Positions 9,294 through 21,758 of a stretch of DNA of 64,000 bases are shown one piece after another. The stretch lies in NCBI GenBank assembly GCA_947561585.1, contig CANNZV010000846.1, positions 62,001 through 126,000 on the forward strand, read 5' to 3'. Position 1 is the first letter of the stretch; every line of letters starts with the position of its first letter. The position numbers and the translations under genes are program-made. This stretch comes from Caprella mutica. Its lineage: Eukaryota > Arthropoda > Malacostraca > Amphipoda > Caprellidae. Below the pieces are notes generated by a model that worked only from the letters and a program-made list of their open reading frames with translations, ran no database searches and was not told the origin of the DNA.

Positions 9294-9945
9294 TCAAGGG
9301 ACATAATCATGCAACCACTGCGGTGGCCGTCGCACTCTCTCCGACCGCATGGCCATAGGGGCTGGTTCCTCATGCCTAGCGACATGCTCTTCTTCAGCGA
9401 TCACTTCGGCTTCACGACCAATCGCCCCTCTTTCCTGTTCAACAGCTCTCTCTGGCTCCACCAGCTCTTCGTCCTCACTAAGAACATTAGCCTGGGCATC
9501 ATAATAATTATCGTCGCTGTCGCAACCTTCTTTGGTTTCCGGGTGCGCACGTTTCTGCACATCCCTGACGTGCCGTGGCATCCCATTTACCTCCACAACA
9601 TGCTGAGAAACGAATTTGGTCACCTCCCCCAAAGCCCATTGCTTTGTGCACGATGGTACTGCCGATTTAACCCATACCTCGTCATCGACAGCGAAACTAT
9701 CACTGCCCTCAAGATCTTCTTCGATCACACTTGCGTCATAAGGTAACCGCCACGAGTACCTACACAGCCGGTTGCTCAGAACAGACACTTCGTTCTCATC
9801 TTCGCGAGGAGTCACATTGTACCAAAGCATTGCCTCTTCTGGAGAGATTCCACCTCTTGCAGCAATCCTCTTGATTGTTCGGTGATTTCGTTCAACGATC
9901 TAATTGCCGCTGGGGGCATATGCAGCACGGAACCACAGGTAATTA
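9294..9945 (-). pseudogene. Ty3/Gypsy-type integrase remnant (pol C-terminus)
   Basis: Minus strand. From about 9945 the frame gives RAAYAPSGN, then a TAG stop at 9902-9900, then IVERNHRTIKRIAARGG and EEAMLWYNVTPRE. The open frame continues to a stop at 9296-9294. VERNHRTIK is the region of the third catalytic acid (Glu) of the DDE integrase core. Downstream, DDEVWVKSAVP, CTKQWALGEVTKFVSQHVVEV and PRHVRDVQKR look like the integrase C-terminal small-barrel domain. The end SERVRRPPQWLHDYVP is the usual tail of such polyproteins. Protease, reverse transcriptase, RNase H and the N-terminal integrase are absent: sequence right of 9945 is AT-rich and non-coding. It is a 5'-truncated, stop-containing copy and cannot be active. 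Confidence 0.85.
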
Positions 9946-11087
9946 TTATGTTTTTTTCTTCAATTTATTCTAATAAGTATCCACTGTACTTTAAACTCCA
10001 CAGAAATACCATGTAGTCTATATATTAACTTAAATATAGATAATAAAAAAGTTCCTTTTGGCACATATATTGCAAAAACTAACCAATTTATAATAACCAG
10101 TAACAGTCTGCTAGATTATGAAGTTTGTTCGCTTTCTCTTATGTATTATAACATTAACTTTAATTACCAACGAAAATTACACAGAAATATTATTTGAAGC
10201 ATTAGTCTTCGAAATAGAACACTTGTATAATAATAAAAATTGGGTCCAGTGAGGACCTTCCCAAGATAGTTTGAAAACAAAAGGTTAGCGCCTTTCGTAC
10301 CTGATGAATATTTGAAAGAAAGTGATGGAATTTATAAACATTGACTGACTTCATTTAACAAACTGATTAATTTTAGGTTTGAAATACGGGATAACTTGTA
10401 TTTTATCAAGAAATCGTTCAAATTATTATTAAAAATACAGTAATACAAAATTTCATATTTAATTAAAAATAAAATTGCTTCTACATATTAAATTCGGCTA
10501 TCAGTAGAGGGTGGACTAAGCTATTTTAAAATTGTCTTGGTTTAAATTTGTTTGCATATTTTATTGAAGAATTTAATAATTATTTATTACTTTGGTAGAT
10601 ATATGCAGATAAGAGTGTAGATAATTATATAATTTCTGATATAGTATAATAATTATAATAGGTGAAAAAAATAGTACATTTTTCACAGATTGAAAATGAT
10701 AACTTCAAAAGTGTGAGGAGAAAACAAAGGAAATAGCACACTTAAATTATAGGACTACTATAACGATAGTTTTCACAAAACGTAAGATTCAGTGTATGTC
10801 ACTTGACTAAAATTAAAATATAACCTATAACCACTTTGGCAAAAACAAGTTTAAAGAAGTTATACCTGCTAAATAAGAAATTTAATTTCATTAATTAATA
10901 GGATACTTATTATAATATGTTATCTAATATTTACAAACTTTTAAATGTTTTCTTTCTTACGATGAATATAAGAGCTGATTAACTTTATTTAAAGATGGTA
11001 ATAAATTATACAAAGATTATATATTTTTTCTTTTGGATAGTACCTACATGTGAATTTATCATTGAATTCTAAATATAAACTTTATTA
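9946..11087 (+). repeat. Diverged unit of the 10-15 kb repeat family
   Basis: Marker blocks at 10238-10275 (AATTGGGTCCAGTGAGGACC, ttcccaagatag), 10340-10375 (cattgactgacttcatttaac) and 10505-10530 (gtagagggtggactaagc). The order matches later units, but the spacers diverge. No coding capacity. Confidence 0.7.
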
Positions 11088-12489
11088 TCCATATATTATA
11101 ATTATTGGGTCCATGTAGGACCTTTCCATGATAGATTACAGCTGTGTTCAATAGTTATAAAAGTATTCTTCGGTATTATTTGAAAGAGGGTGAAACATTA
11201 TCAATATTGACTGACCTCAATTAACAAATAATTAATTTTATCAAATTTTTTATTTGAGAGATAAAATAGAACTTTTCAAAGAGTTAATTAAACTAATGGT
11301 TAAATAAAAAAGTAAATAATAATTGTTAGTTGTATTAGACTACATCAACATATTGATATTACAATTTATAAGCGATTGAGGGTGGACTAAAGTATTCCGT
11401 ATTTCTCTTCTCTCAATCATTTCATAAAATCAGACATTTTGATTACTCTATATCTATCATTTATTTATTATCTTACTATTTATTTACTATTTATATCTTA
11501 TTCATCAATAATTTTTGATCATTATTATCAGTAAGACTGAATTTCAAAGTGTGTTCATCCATTACAATATTATTTAAAACATGTTTCTCTGAAACTTATT
11601 TCATGTGTCGATGAATTTTCTAATGGTAAAGATTGAGTCAATTATAGGACCTTCCCAATTCAGTGTAATTCTATACTAAATTATTTCAATCTATATTTTC
11701 ATAGAGTCGAAGAATTAAATCACTTATAACTGATACTAGTTTACAAACTGAAATGAAGTAGTAGCTGCCTACATTATAATGTGTAAAAAGAAACAAAGTT
11801 GATTTTGTGTCAATTTATTTAATTATACGAATAAATAAATATGAAAGCAAGAAACATGATTATGTAAAATACTTCATTGATATATTTTCCATTTGCCTGT
11901 CTCGGAATGAATTATGATTATTTTGAAACTCTCAATATTAATGTCCGTTATGTAGATTGCTGTATCCGCTAGCTTGTTGTAATGGACATTTCATGATTAT
12001 ATATTTATCTTTGGAAGGAGGATGAGGGGGGGGGGTGCACCATTTAAGTGATAAGTTTTTATTTATACTTCAAATCGATAGTTCCGAGACTTAATTTTAC
12101 GCTCAAATCTCACGTTAAAAAAATGTTAAAACATTACTAAAGATAGGTATCATTTTACAACCGAATGATGTTATCTGCTTTTAATAAATACACTACACAT
12201 CTGAGTACTCATAATTTATACTTTTTTAAATTATTGTTTTTCAATAGAATCATTATGAAATGAGACCGAATGTCCGAGACCGAATTTTCCTAGAACCACT
12301 AATAGTAATACTTAATATGCTACATTATTTAATATTTACTAATTTTTTCGTATGGTGAACATAAAAGCTAAGTAACCTAATTTAAAGATGATAATAGATT
12401 ATATGCTGATTATACGTTTTTTTGGAAAGTACATGGGAATATATCGTTTAATTCACAAAATTGAAAAATTCAGGCCACTTTAACAATTT
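11088..12489 (+). repeat. Tandem repeat unit U1 (about 1.4 kb)
   Basis: Order of markers: atccatatattataattattgg then hairpin block (11105-11130), ttgactgacctcaattaaca (about 11203-11225), gagggtggactaaagtattccg (about 11378), a second hairpin block after gatgaattttctaatggtaa (11629-11660), then atactagtttacaaactgaa (about 11740) and ctgtatccgctagc (about 11965). U1 shares the last segment with U3 but not U2, suggesting an alternating arrangement. Confidence 0.8.
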
Positions 12490-13650
12490 AGAATCCGTAT
12501 ATTATAATTATTAGGTCCAATAAGGACCTTACCGAGATAGATTGCAACTTTCCTGATTGGAAAACCTCGATGGTCTTATTTGAAAGAGAGTGGAAACTTA
12601 ATAACATTGACTGACCTCAATTAACAAACAATTCATATTATCAAAAAAATGATTTGAGAGGGAGAAATTGTATTTAACAGAGAATAAATTTAACAAATGG
12701 TATAATATAATAGTGAATGATAATTATTAGTTGTGTAATAGTGTATCTGCAGTACAATTTATTAACAAGAGAGGGTGGACTAAAGTATTCCGTATTTTTT
12801 CTTTTCTTGATCATTTCATAGAATCAGATCCTATGATTACAATTTATATCTTACTATGTATCGATTATTCATTTATTATCTTACTATTTATCAAATACTT
12901 ATATGTTATTTATACGAGCATATAATACAATCATTACCTAATTTGTGAAAATTATTATCAGTAAGAGACTGTATTTGAAGAGTTTTTTAGTGTTTCCCTA
13001 GAAAAATATTTATAAGATGGTTCTCTGAAACTGATTTCATGTGTCGATGAATTTTCTAATGGTAAAGATTGGGTCCAGTTATTGGACCTTCCCAAGAAAG
13101 ATAAAATTTAGTGTAATCCTATACTAAATTTACTTCAATTTGCATATTCATAGAGTCCAGGAACTAAATCATTTATTACTGATACTAGTTTACAAACTGA
13201 AATAAAGTAGCAGCTGCCTACATTATAGTGCGTAAATAGCAATAAAGTTGATTTTGTGTCAATTTATTTGATCTTACGAATGAAAAAATATGAAAGTAAG
13301 AACAAATTATTATATAAAATGTTCCTTTGATTTTTATTTAATTTATGAAGTACATTATATTGGTAGGACTGTGAAATTAAAATTACAAAAAAAAAAACTT
13401 TTAAATGTACTCTAGTTTTGCTCTATTGGCTATATCAGAATTAGTTTTCAATTTTATTAACTAAGCGAATACTAAATATACCATAGTATTCAATATTAAC
13501 TAATTTTTGAATATTTTCTTCTTATGATGATTATTAAAGCTAAATTACTTTAAAGGTAAAGTGTTCTACGTTGATTTAATTTTTGGGAAATTACATGTGA
13601 ATTTAACATTGAAATAAAAAAAAAAATAGGTAATTGCAACAAAATAGTAT
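12490..13650 (+). repeat. Tandem repeat unit U2 (about 1.16 kb)
   Basis: Same marker order as U1: hairpin block 1 at 12508-12540 (TTAGGTCCAATAAGGACC), ttgactgacctcaattaaca near 12609, gagggtggactaaagtattcc near 12770, hairpin block 2 at 13066-13095 (TTGGGTCCAGTTATTGGACC), atactagtttacaaactgaa near 13182. It lacks the ctgtatccgctagc segment. Confidence 0.8.
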
Positions 13651-14743
13651 CCATATATTATAACTATTGGGTCCATGAAGGACCTTTCCAAGATAGATTA
13701 CATATTTTGCTCAAACATTGTTACGTTTAATTTGAAAGAGAGTGGAATAATGTTCACATTGACTGACTTCATTTAACAAATGATGAATTTGATCAAAAAT
13801 TAGATTTGACATGTAAAATTGTATTTAAGATAGAATAAATTTAACAATGGTATGATATAAAAAGTAAATAATACTTATTAGTTATATTACACTGCATCTA
13901 CCGTACAATATATTAACGATAGAGGGTGGACTAAAGTATTCTGTATTTCTCTTCTCTCAATCATTTTATAGAATCAGAACATATGATTACTATTTATCTA
14001 TTATTCATTTATTACCTTTCTATTTACTTACTATTTATATCTTATTTAATCGAGCACATGATACAATCATTACCTAATTTGTAATAATTATTATCAGTAA
14101 GACTGTATTTTGAAGTTTGTACATTTACTAGAATCGCATTTAAAACATGGTTCTCTGAAATTAATTTCCTGTGTCGATGAATTTTCTGATGGCGAATATT
14201 GAGTCCAATAATAGGACTTTCCCAAGATAGATACAATTTAGTGTAGTCCTATACTAAATTTACTTCAATTTTATATTCTTAGAGTCGAGGAAGTAAATCA
14301 TTTATTACTGATACTAGTTTACAAACTAAAATGAAGTGGCAGCTGCCTACATTATAATGTGTAAATATAAACAAGGTTGATTTTGTGTCACTTTATTTTA
14401 TTATACGAATGAATAAATATGAAAGTAAGAAACATGATTATGTAAAATACTTCATTGATATATTTTCCACTTATCGGTCTCGGAATGAATTATGATTTTT
14501 TTTAAACTCCTAATATCATTGGCCGTCATGCAGTTTGTTGTATCCGCTAGCTTTTTGTAGTGGACACTTCGTGATTATATATTGACTTGGGGGGGGGGGG
14601 AGTTAATGATGATTCTAAAAGAAAAATAACTTTATTTAAAGATGATAATGAATTCATGAATTCTAAGTTATTTTTTTTGGAAATTACATGTGAATTTAAC
14701 ATTAAATTTAAAAAAATCAAATTCAGGTAATTGCAACATAATA
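13651..14743 (+). repeat. Tandem repeat unit U3 (about 1.1 kb)
   Basis: Markers: hairpin block 1 at 13668-13695 (TTGGGTCCATGAAGGACC), ttgactgacttcatttaaca near 13759, gagggtggactaaagtattctg near 13921, hairpin block 2 at 14198-14225 (TTGAGTCCAATAATAGGACT, a compensated stem), atactagtttacaaactaaa near 14310, tgtatccgctagct near 14540. Confidence 0.8.
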
Positions 14744-15010
14744 GATCCCATATATTATAATTATTGGGTCCAAGAGGACCTTACCAAGATAGATTACACA
14801 CTTCTGTTGCAAAATTATAAACTTTTTATTTGAAAGAAAGTGGAAATTTATAGACATTGACTGACTTCATTTAACAAACGGATGATTTTTTATCAAAAAT
14901 TTGATTTGAGAGATAGAAATTGTATTTTATAATGAAATAATTTGATAAATGGTATAAACCGTATAATACAATAGTTAATAATAATTATTGGTTGTATTAT
15001 ACTGCATTCA
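14744..15010 (+). repeat. Truncated repeat unit U4
   Basis: Holds only the first part of the unit: hairpin block (TTGGGTCCAAGAGGACC, about 14764) and cattgactgacttcatttaac near 14857. The similarity is lost after about 15000. Confidence 0.7.
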
Positions 15011-16765
15011 TTTATTTTATTATACGAGTGGGAAAATAGAAAAATAAGAATTATTACATTAAATGCTCCAGTGATTTTTTTTTCATTTATAAAGTGACTG
15101 CGGAAAAAAAAAATATATATATACTGTAGTTTCGCTTTATTGGTTCAGATTTGTTCCAATGAAATGACTTCTAAATGTAAATACCAGGTTGAGGGTGTAA
15201 TATTATTTGTCACTGTGTTACCTATGACACTGGAAAAATAAAAGGAGTAACTTAACAGTGTTGACTGATACGAATTTACAAAATTACTTCATATTGTAAG
15301 ATGAGCAATAGGAATGATTGTGTACACGATTAAAATGTTTGTTTATTGCAGTCAGTCAGTATTGATATGTTCATATATATCCAACTTATGAAATTTATTC
15401 CTAATTGTAAGTAAAGCACCGTTTTTTTAGTTTCCCTAATCATAATATTGATATAGTTATTGGCATTAAAACGACATGAAAAACCTAATATAATTTTTTT
15501 TTTCATAAGATACCAATTCCAATTATTTGAAAAAAAGGTTAAATTTAAATCAGTAAATGAAAATAAAATTTATGAACAATTATTTTCAGTAGGATGGTTT
15601 TTTTAATATTCTTTTTATTGGAAATTTCTTCATTAAAGATTAAACATCGCGGGCACAATAGTTAGTTATCTTAAACAAACGGGTTGGATTATTCTGCAAG
15701 GAGATACGTACCAAGCCAGTTTATAATTTCACTATTTGCATGCAAACTGCATAGTTATCTTCTATATGCAGGCATAGTCTAACCGCTAAGACTGCAGTTA
15801 CCAAACGGACCTGTGCAACAAGAAGTTACAACCCCAACATACAACATTCTAAAATTTATATTTTTTTAGAATATATACTGTCAAAAGATTTTAAATAATA
15901 GAAATACTATTTTTTTATAGGGGGTTTCGTTATTTTTTTAGTGATAGTGTCTGACTTCATAACAGGTTGTACATGTGTAAAGTGCTAAGGGTGCGATTTA
16001 GCAAGAACATGTAATTTTAAAACATGTTTCAAAAGCTCCAGCGACCCAAAAAGTGAACTATAAAAATTGGTCTAACCCCAGGCGATAGTTTTACCCAGAT
16101 TCTGAACCTACTTACGTCGTGACTGAATATACTGAATTTATAAATTATTCTTGAATGAAACGTAAGTTTGAAAATAAATAAATTTATTGTTCTGGTCATT
16201 AAATATATTTCAATTAAAAAATTATACAATTTTTTTCTGTATTAATTTATTTTGTTAACATTTTAAATATTTTTTCAAATTTTATTAACATTAAGTATTT
16301 ATTTATTCGCTTTAATATATTTCATAAATTTAAATTATAAACTATGACATCAAACTGTATTCATATTTAATAACAACCCTCTGTCCTTCCGGTGCTCATG
16401 ACGGCACGAAAGCTACAAGGTGCAGAACACGCTGAACCACAGACAAGATTTCAAGGTTAGATTATGTGAAGAATAGTTAGATAATTAAAATGGGAGGTGT
16501 TAATTATTATTCTGTACAGATAATTAAAGAAGAAGAGTTTAATATAAAATAAAAGTAAATAGTATGTTGTTTGAATTATATAATTACTTTGTTATTCATT
16601 ATAGATACATTTATTTTAAGGAGAAATATGTATAAAATATATGGCATATTTTATTTTTTCTATCCATATCTTCTTTTTTGATTTTTATATTGCAACTGTT
16701 CATATGAACAAAAAATCATAAATTCAAATTGAATATAATAATGGCTACAGAAAATTAACAATCTT
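15011..16765. other. AT-rich non-coding stretch
   Basis: No gene is recognised. 15640-15840 is less AT-rich than its surroundings and is probably an old dispersed element. A minus-strand tagcggttaga near 15788 recalls a tRNA A-box, but no matching B-box was found. 16380-16450 is another slightly GC-richer patch without a recognisable frame. Confidence 0.5.
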
Positions 16766-16866
16766 ACCCTCTAATCTCCTATGGCCCCACCATAACTTTT
16801 CCCCTCTTAATCTGCTATGGCTCCACCATAACTTTCCCCTCTTAATCTCCTATGTCCCCACCATAA
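16766..16866 (-). repeat. 35-bp repeat, about 3 copies (minus orientation)
   Basis: Units contain cctatggccccaccataact and cccctcttaatct. This is the reverse complement of the array at 21759-21972, so the same repeat occurs in opposite orientations 5 kb apart. Confidence 0.85.
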
Positions 16867-17349
16867 CAATTTTGTTGAGTACCAAAATATATAACCCAAA
16901 ACACAAAGTTATTTAAAATGCATTCATTTCTATACTTTTACACAACATATTAATTAATAATCATATATAAGATTCAATATACATTAAAATAACTATATTT
17001 ATATCAAAAAAATCGAGAATAATAGGCAGGATATAGATACACTATACTTATTAAATATACATTATTTTTACACATGTTCTATTAATTCAAATTGAATTAT
17101 ATGTAATTACAATGAGGTACAATAGGAAGGTCAAATTCCCACACTATTTTCACCATTGTTAGTGCGTGTAAGAAATAAAAGAAATAATAATTAGGAAGCA
17201 GTAAAGGTCACATTGTGTGAAAGTTAAGGGAAAAGTCGACCTTAGTGACAAGTGGTGATTAGTAGATAATCAGTAGTGATTAGTAGATAATGACTGGTGA
17301 TTGATAATCAATAGTGATTAAGTGTTAATTAATCATAATCAATGTGAAT
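16867..17349. other. AT-rich stretch with degenerate short repeats
   Basis: 17245-17345 contains loosely repeated gtgattagtagataat motifs that grade into the next array. No gene. Confidence 0.6.
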
Positions 17350-17590
17350 TAATCAGTTTAATTGACAATAATAATCAATTTAATTGATAATAATAATCAA
17401 TTTAATTGATAATAATAATCAATTTAATTGATAATAATAATCAATTTAATTGATAATAATAATCAATTTAATTGATAATAATAATCAATTTAATTGATAA
17501 TAATAATCAATTTAATTGATAATAATAATCAATTTAATTGATAATAATAATCAATTTAATTGATAATAATAATCAATTTAATTTATTTAA
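17350..17590. repeat. 22-bp AT-only-like minisatellite, about 10.5 copies
   Basis: The unit contains ATAATCAATTTAATTGATAA, which is itself an inverted repeat (ATCAATTTAATTGAT), so each unit can form a small hairpin. The copies are almost identical. Confidence 0.95.
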
Positions 17591-18215
17591 TAATCATTAT
17601 CAAACCTTCAATTAAATTATATAAAATAAATAAATTATTACTCCAATAAGTTGAAGTTAAACAATAAATTAATTTTCTCCATTTTCTTAATTCATTTAAC
17701 TTTAAAATAATAATAATGTTTCAAAATAGTATAAAGATGCAATTGCGGTTCTAACAGTAAAAACAGGTACAGGTTTGACCCCTACAAACGGTCTAGAGAC
17801 AACAGGTAAGTACAGCCTTCGTAAAAGATAAAAAAATAACTTCGAAATATAAGAATTCATAAATTATTACCCCTAATCTATATTGAATAGTTGAAATTTA
17901 GTTTAATATTATCATCTTCATTTAGATAAAGCAGAAAAGTGATTTTCTAATTCAAAATAATTTCGAGAACATGAATTAAAAAATGGCTGATAAAAATATA
18001 TTTTGAAAATATTTTCGTTAGAATTTGTCAATTTTACAAATATATTTTTTCCAGTTTATAAATACCAAAATTAGGAAATAAAATTCATGAAAAAAATAAT
18101 CTCAAGATAAAAGACATAAAACAAGAGATAAAATAAAAAAAACATAAAAAGACATGAAATAAGGAATGCAGAAAGTAAAAAAGAGAAACGATAAAGACTG
18201 AAGAGGTCAAACTCG
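17591..18215. other. AT-rich non-coding stretch
   Basis: Nothing is recognised except AT-rich sequence, becoming A/G-rich toward 18215. Confidence 0.55.
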
Positions 18216-18656
18216 TGATAAAAGAGGCAAGGAAAGAGAGGAAAAAAGAGGCAAGGAAAGAGAGGAAAAAGAGGAAAGAAAAGAGAGGAAAAAGCGGCAA
18301 GAAAAGAGAGGAAAAAGAGGAAAGAAAAGAGAGGAAAAAGAGGAGAGGAAAAAGAGGAAAGAAAAGTGAGGAAAAAGAGGCAAGGAAAGAGAGGAAAAAG
18401 AGGAAAGAAAAGAGAGGAAAAAGAGGAAAGAAAAGAGAGGAAAAAGAGGAAAGAAAAGAGATGAAAAAGAGGCAAGGAAAGAGAGGAAAAAGAGGAAAGA
18501 AAAGAGAGGAAAAAGAGGAAAGAAAAGAGAGGAAAAAGAGGAAAGAAAAGAGATGAAAAAGAGGCAAGGAAAGAGAGGAAAAAGAGGAAAGAAAGGAGAG
18601 GAAAAAGAGGCAAGGAAAGAGAGGAAAAAGAGGAAAGAAAAGAGGCAAGGAAAGAT
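18216..18656. repeat. 440-bp polypurine tract (GAGGAAAAAGAGGAAAGAAA-like)
   Basis: The plus strand is almost all A/G, made of irregular gaggaaaaa, gaggaaagaaaaga and gaggcaaggaaagag modules. It produces open frames on both strands (K/R/E-rich on plus, F/L/S-rich on minus) that are composition artefacts. Pure purine mirror-like tracts of this kind can form triplex (H-DNA). Confidence 0.95.
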
Positions 18657-18667
18657 ATCTCTCTAGA

Positions 18668-18817
18668 TAGTTGATGGTATTATCGAAACCTGTAGTTATT
18701 TTAAGTCGTATCCACGATACCTGCAGGTATCATGGATACGACTTAAAAACCTAGTTAACTTACTTTTCCCTAATATGATCGAAAATGTGGAACAGTCCGA
18801 TAACTCAGAACTTACCC
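18668..18817. mobile_element. F1 element, left end decayed (F1-c)
   Basis: Palindromic core at about 18698-18745 (TCGTATCCACGATACCTGCA and its complement) and a right terminus with gatcgaaaatgtggaacagt, ccgataact and cttaccc. The left terminus is only faintly recognisable (tattatcgaaacct). Confidence 0.75.
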
Positions 18818-19149
18818 AATGAGTATTAATTTGTATTAAGTGCAAATACGAAAATTATTTCCCATAAAAATAGTTTAGACTGTTTTTATTATTCTGTTAG
18901 TAAAGGCAACTAAGAATATCACCAGTTGTTGCACTGGATGGTAGTACATATACAGGAGTTGTTTTTGTGCTGCTTCAATCCAAGCCATTCTTTGACAACT
19001 GGATAATTTGCTTGTAAATTGCTAGTAAATTGCTAGTGTTTGTACATCGTCTGAAGCCAAGACAGTTTTCAAGGCCAGGTGTATCTTCAAAGAACGATAC
19101 TGTAAACAGTAGCTGATTTCTGTATCTTAAACGAGGTTAAATAAGCTAT
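18818..19149. other. Non-coding stretch
   Basis: 18930-19090 is less AT-rich than its surroundings and may be an old transposon fragment. No frame without stops is recognisable on either strand. Confidence 0.5.
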
Positions 19150-19262
19150 CTTAATCATATAATCAATTTCAATCAAATAGTCAATTTTAATCAAATAGTC
19201 AATCTTAATCAAATAATCAATTTTAATCAAATAGTCACTTTTTATCAAATAGTCAATTATAT
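19150..19262. repeat. 18-bp minisatellite, about 6 copies
   Basis: The unit is aatcaaatagtcaatttt. Because it is 18 bp and stop-free on the minus strand it gives a false 67-residue frame of repeated IDYLIK. Confidence 0.9.
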
Positions 19263-20570
19263 GAATATAGAAATAATATGAAATTATCAAAGGCTTTATT
19301 TTACGTATATAGCAATGATACAGATGGTATCAATTAATTACAAATGATACATACTAGTATATCACTCGATAAGAAGGTATAATAATACATAAGATATCTG
19401 GTATCACTTATAGTGATAGAATATAGATACGTATTAATAAATTATCATAAAAATTATAATGAAAGATTTGTATCCATGATACATCCATATTTATCAGGGA
19501 TACATAATAATTATTATAAATTATGTATTTCTTTGTATCGTGGATACCGAATATATTTTAAATAAAATTTGAAACTAACTTTTTTTTATTATAGATAAAT
19601 TTCTAAAAAAAAGAGCAGTTAAGAATTGTAGATATTTTTTAAATATACATGATGTAAATTCTCATCCCATATTACCTACTTACTTTATTTAAAGAGAACA
19701 CAGAGTTTAGTTAATAAAAGACACGTTATATAAAAGCCTATGTAAAACCACCTAGTTAAATACACTAGCGTGTATGAGCTCTAATTACTAACGCTATTCC
19801 TACCAAGATGATCCAATACACCTCGCCATGCCTTAAAAGTCGTAAATAAATTGGCTAGAATGCAGGCAACATGCAACTCTGAAGCAGCAGTTGCCACATG
19901 TCACCATACTGAGCTCGTAATGCTCGGTGTAAATTATAAACTTAGCACATAGGTAATTGTACTATGTAATATAACATTGGTATACGTTATATAGGTTTTT
20001 ATGGGGTTAAAGGGATTGTTTTGGGGTTTTAGGGTTACCAGCTGCATTTGCGGCAGTTCAGAGGAATATTTTAAGCCGGTTTCCCCGTTCAACCCTCCTT
20101 AGAATTTATTACACGGAGTCAACCACCAATAATGTTTGAGGTTGCGAAGCGGGTTGAGTGCAGCTATCAACCAGACAGCTAACCAGGAACTCGAATATTA
20201 GGGTATGAAATACGTGAAAATTAACAAGAATTAATGAAATATATTTAACAAAGTTATTATGAGAAAAAATTTAATATATAATTTTTTTAAGATTAAAAAT
20301 AAAAAAAGTGAAGCTTTAAATTTAAAATGTATTAAAAAAAATATCTTAAATAATACACATGTTCAAAAATTACACCCCCCCCCCCTTATAGCAATTCAGG
20401 AATGTTAAATCCAGTCTAATTTGAAGGGCAAACCAGTTTATAAGGTAAAAATTAACAACTGTGACCCTTAGTGACTTATGAAATGTTTTGGTACAAAGTC
20501 CAATTTTGTCATTTTCTTAAAAATGGAGTATAATAAAAAAATAGTTTTTGTAAAAAAAAAAAAAAAATTA
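19263..20570. other. AT-rich stretch with an F1-like core
   Basis: 19474-19552 carries tttgtatccatgatac ... gtatcgtggatacc, the F1 core arms separated by about 50 bp, without F1 termini. 19790-19930 and 20040-20210 are less AT-rich patches without a recognisable gene. A C10 run lies at about 20374-20384. Confidence 0.5.
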
Positions 20571-20790
20571 CAAGGGACTTGAAGAAGCAGTCAGAAAGAA
20601 AAGTGGCTCCATGAACAAAGTCACCTACCTCTAGTCGGTGACAATGCTCATGGATGCAGAAAAGCTACTCCGTGAATGCAGTCACTTACCAAGGAATGTG
20701 ACGAAAAGAGACACAAGCATCGGGGACTGCACTCACGGATGGAAGAGGAAAATGAAGAGGTGATAGTAAATGAAGCCTGATCTAATGATC
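20571..20790. repeat. Dispersed repeat fragment
   Basis: The first 40 bp (caagggacttgaagaagcag ... aaagtggctc) match 80-120 in the HIRA intron. The rest is comparatively GC-rich with repeated motifs (gaatgcagtcacttacc, ctcatggatgcagaaaagct). The copy is too short to classify. Confidence 0.5.
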
Positions 20791-21758
20791 TAAGACCTCG
20801 TAGTTGAAGAGCATAACCCTACTTAAAAGAGTTAACTTATATATAACGGATGGTTAAGATACTCTTACCAATCTTACCATGGAAGTCTGATGGAACAATG
20901 ATAATTGTATTTATACAATTTTTTTATTTTAACTCCATTAGAAGTTTTGCGGCTCAAACCCTTCTAGAAACGTGCTACATAGCCCATATACATTAACAAT
21001 ATTGAAAAACATGTGGTTGAAATTTATCACAGAAGTGTCCAAACTGTATTTTCATACTCACCAGAAAAATGTAAAACACCTACATTTTTACACGTGTTTC
21101 TTCGCATCGTAAACAAGGATAAACGTCAGAAATTAATCAAAAACTACATGTTTTTCATCAAACTGTTTGCCTCCCGATGTTACAAACATAAACACTGTTT
21201 CTGCAAACGTTTGACACGGGGTAACTTTAGTTCTGATTCGGTTTGAGATAATAACAAAAATAATATTTAGTTCCTTGTACTACCTGTCACAAAAATAACT
21301 AACTATTTTCTACCAAAAAAAAATATAATATTGATAGTATATTTTATCAAAAAGTATCATAATTTTAGACATTACCGTCTGGATTTTTTGTTGGGAATGT
21401 CCGACGAAAGACGAGAAGTATTTTAAGTTTATGTTAAATTAAGATTGGCTTTTCGTCGAATCATTTATTGTTGTAGATAGAGGATCTTTTTTGCCATTAA
21501 TTATAATCAACGACCAAAACATATAAATAAATTAAGTATAAATTTGGAACTATGTTTACTTACAACACACACGCTGAAACTTTTAATTAAATAATTACAT
21601 TAAATCGCAAGTTATTTAATGACAAATAAATATAACTGTGAAAAACTGGAATAAATATAAATAACTGATAGTAGTAATTTATCATTTGAAACCAGTTTTT
21701 CTTCCACTGTCGCCAAATGAATAAAATGAGACACTTAGCGAAAAAAAATTAAAACCCA
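20791..21758. other. AT-rich non-coding stretch
   Basis: Contains a 77-codon open frame (21013-21246, plus) that I do not recognise and that lacks support. No array or element is seen. Confidence 0.5.

Noticed and set aside
9120..9746. 208-codon plus-strand frame
   Set aside because: It is the antisense shadow of the integrase remnant and carries none of its own recognisable features.
15640..15840. tRNA-derived SINE suggested by an A-box-like tagcggttaga on the minus strand
   Set aside because: No B-box at the expected distance, no cloverleaf and no poly-A tail.
18071..18648. F/L/S-rich and K/E/R-rich frames across the polypurine tract
   Set aside because: Produced by near-pure purine/pyrimidine strands. 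Not genes.
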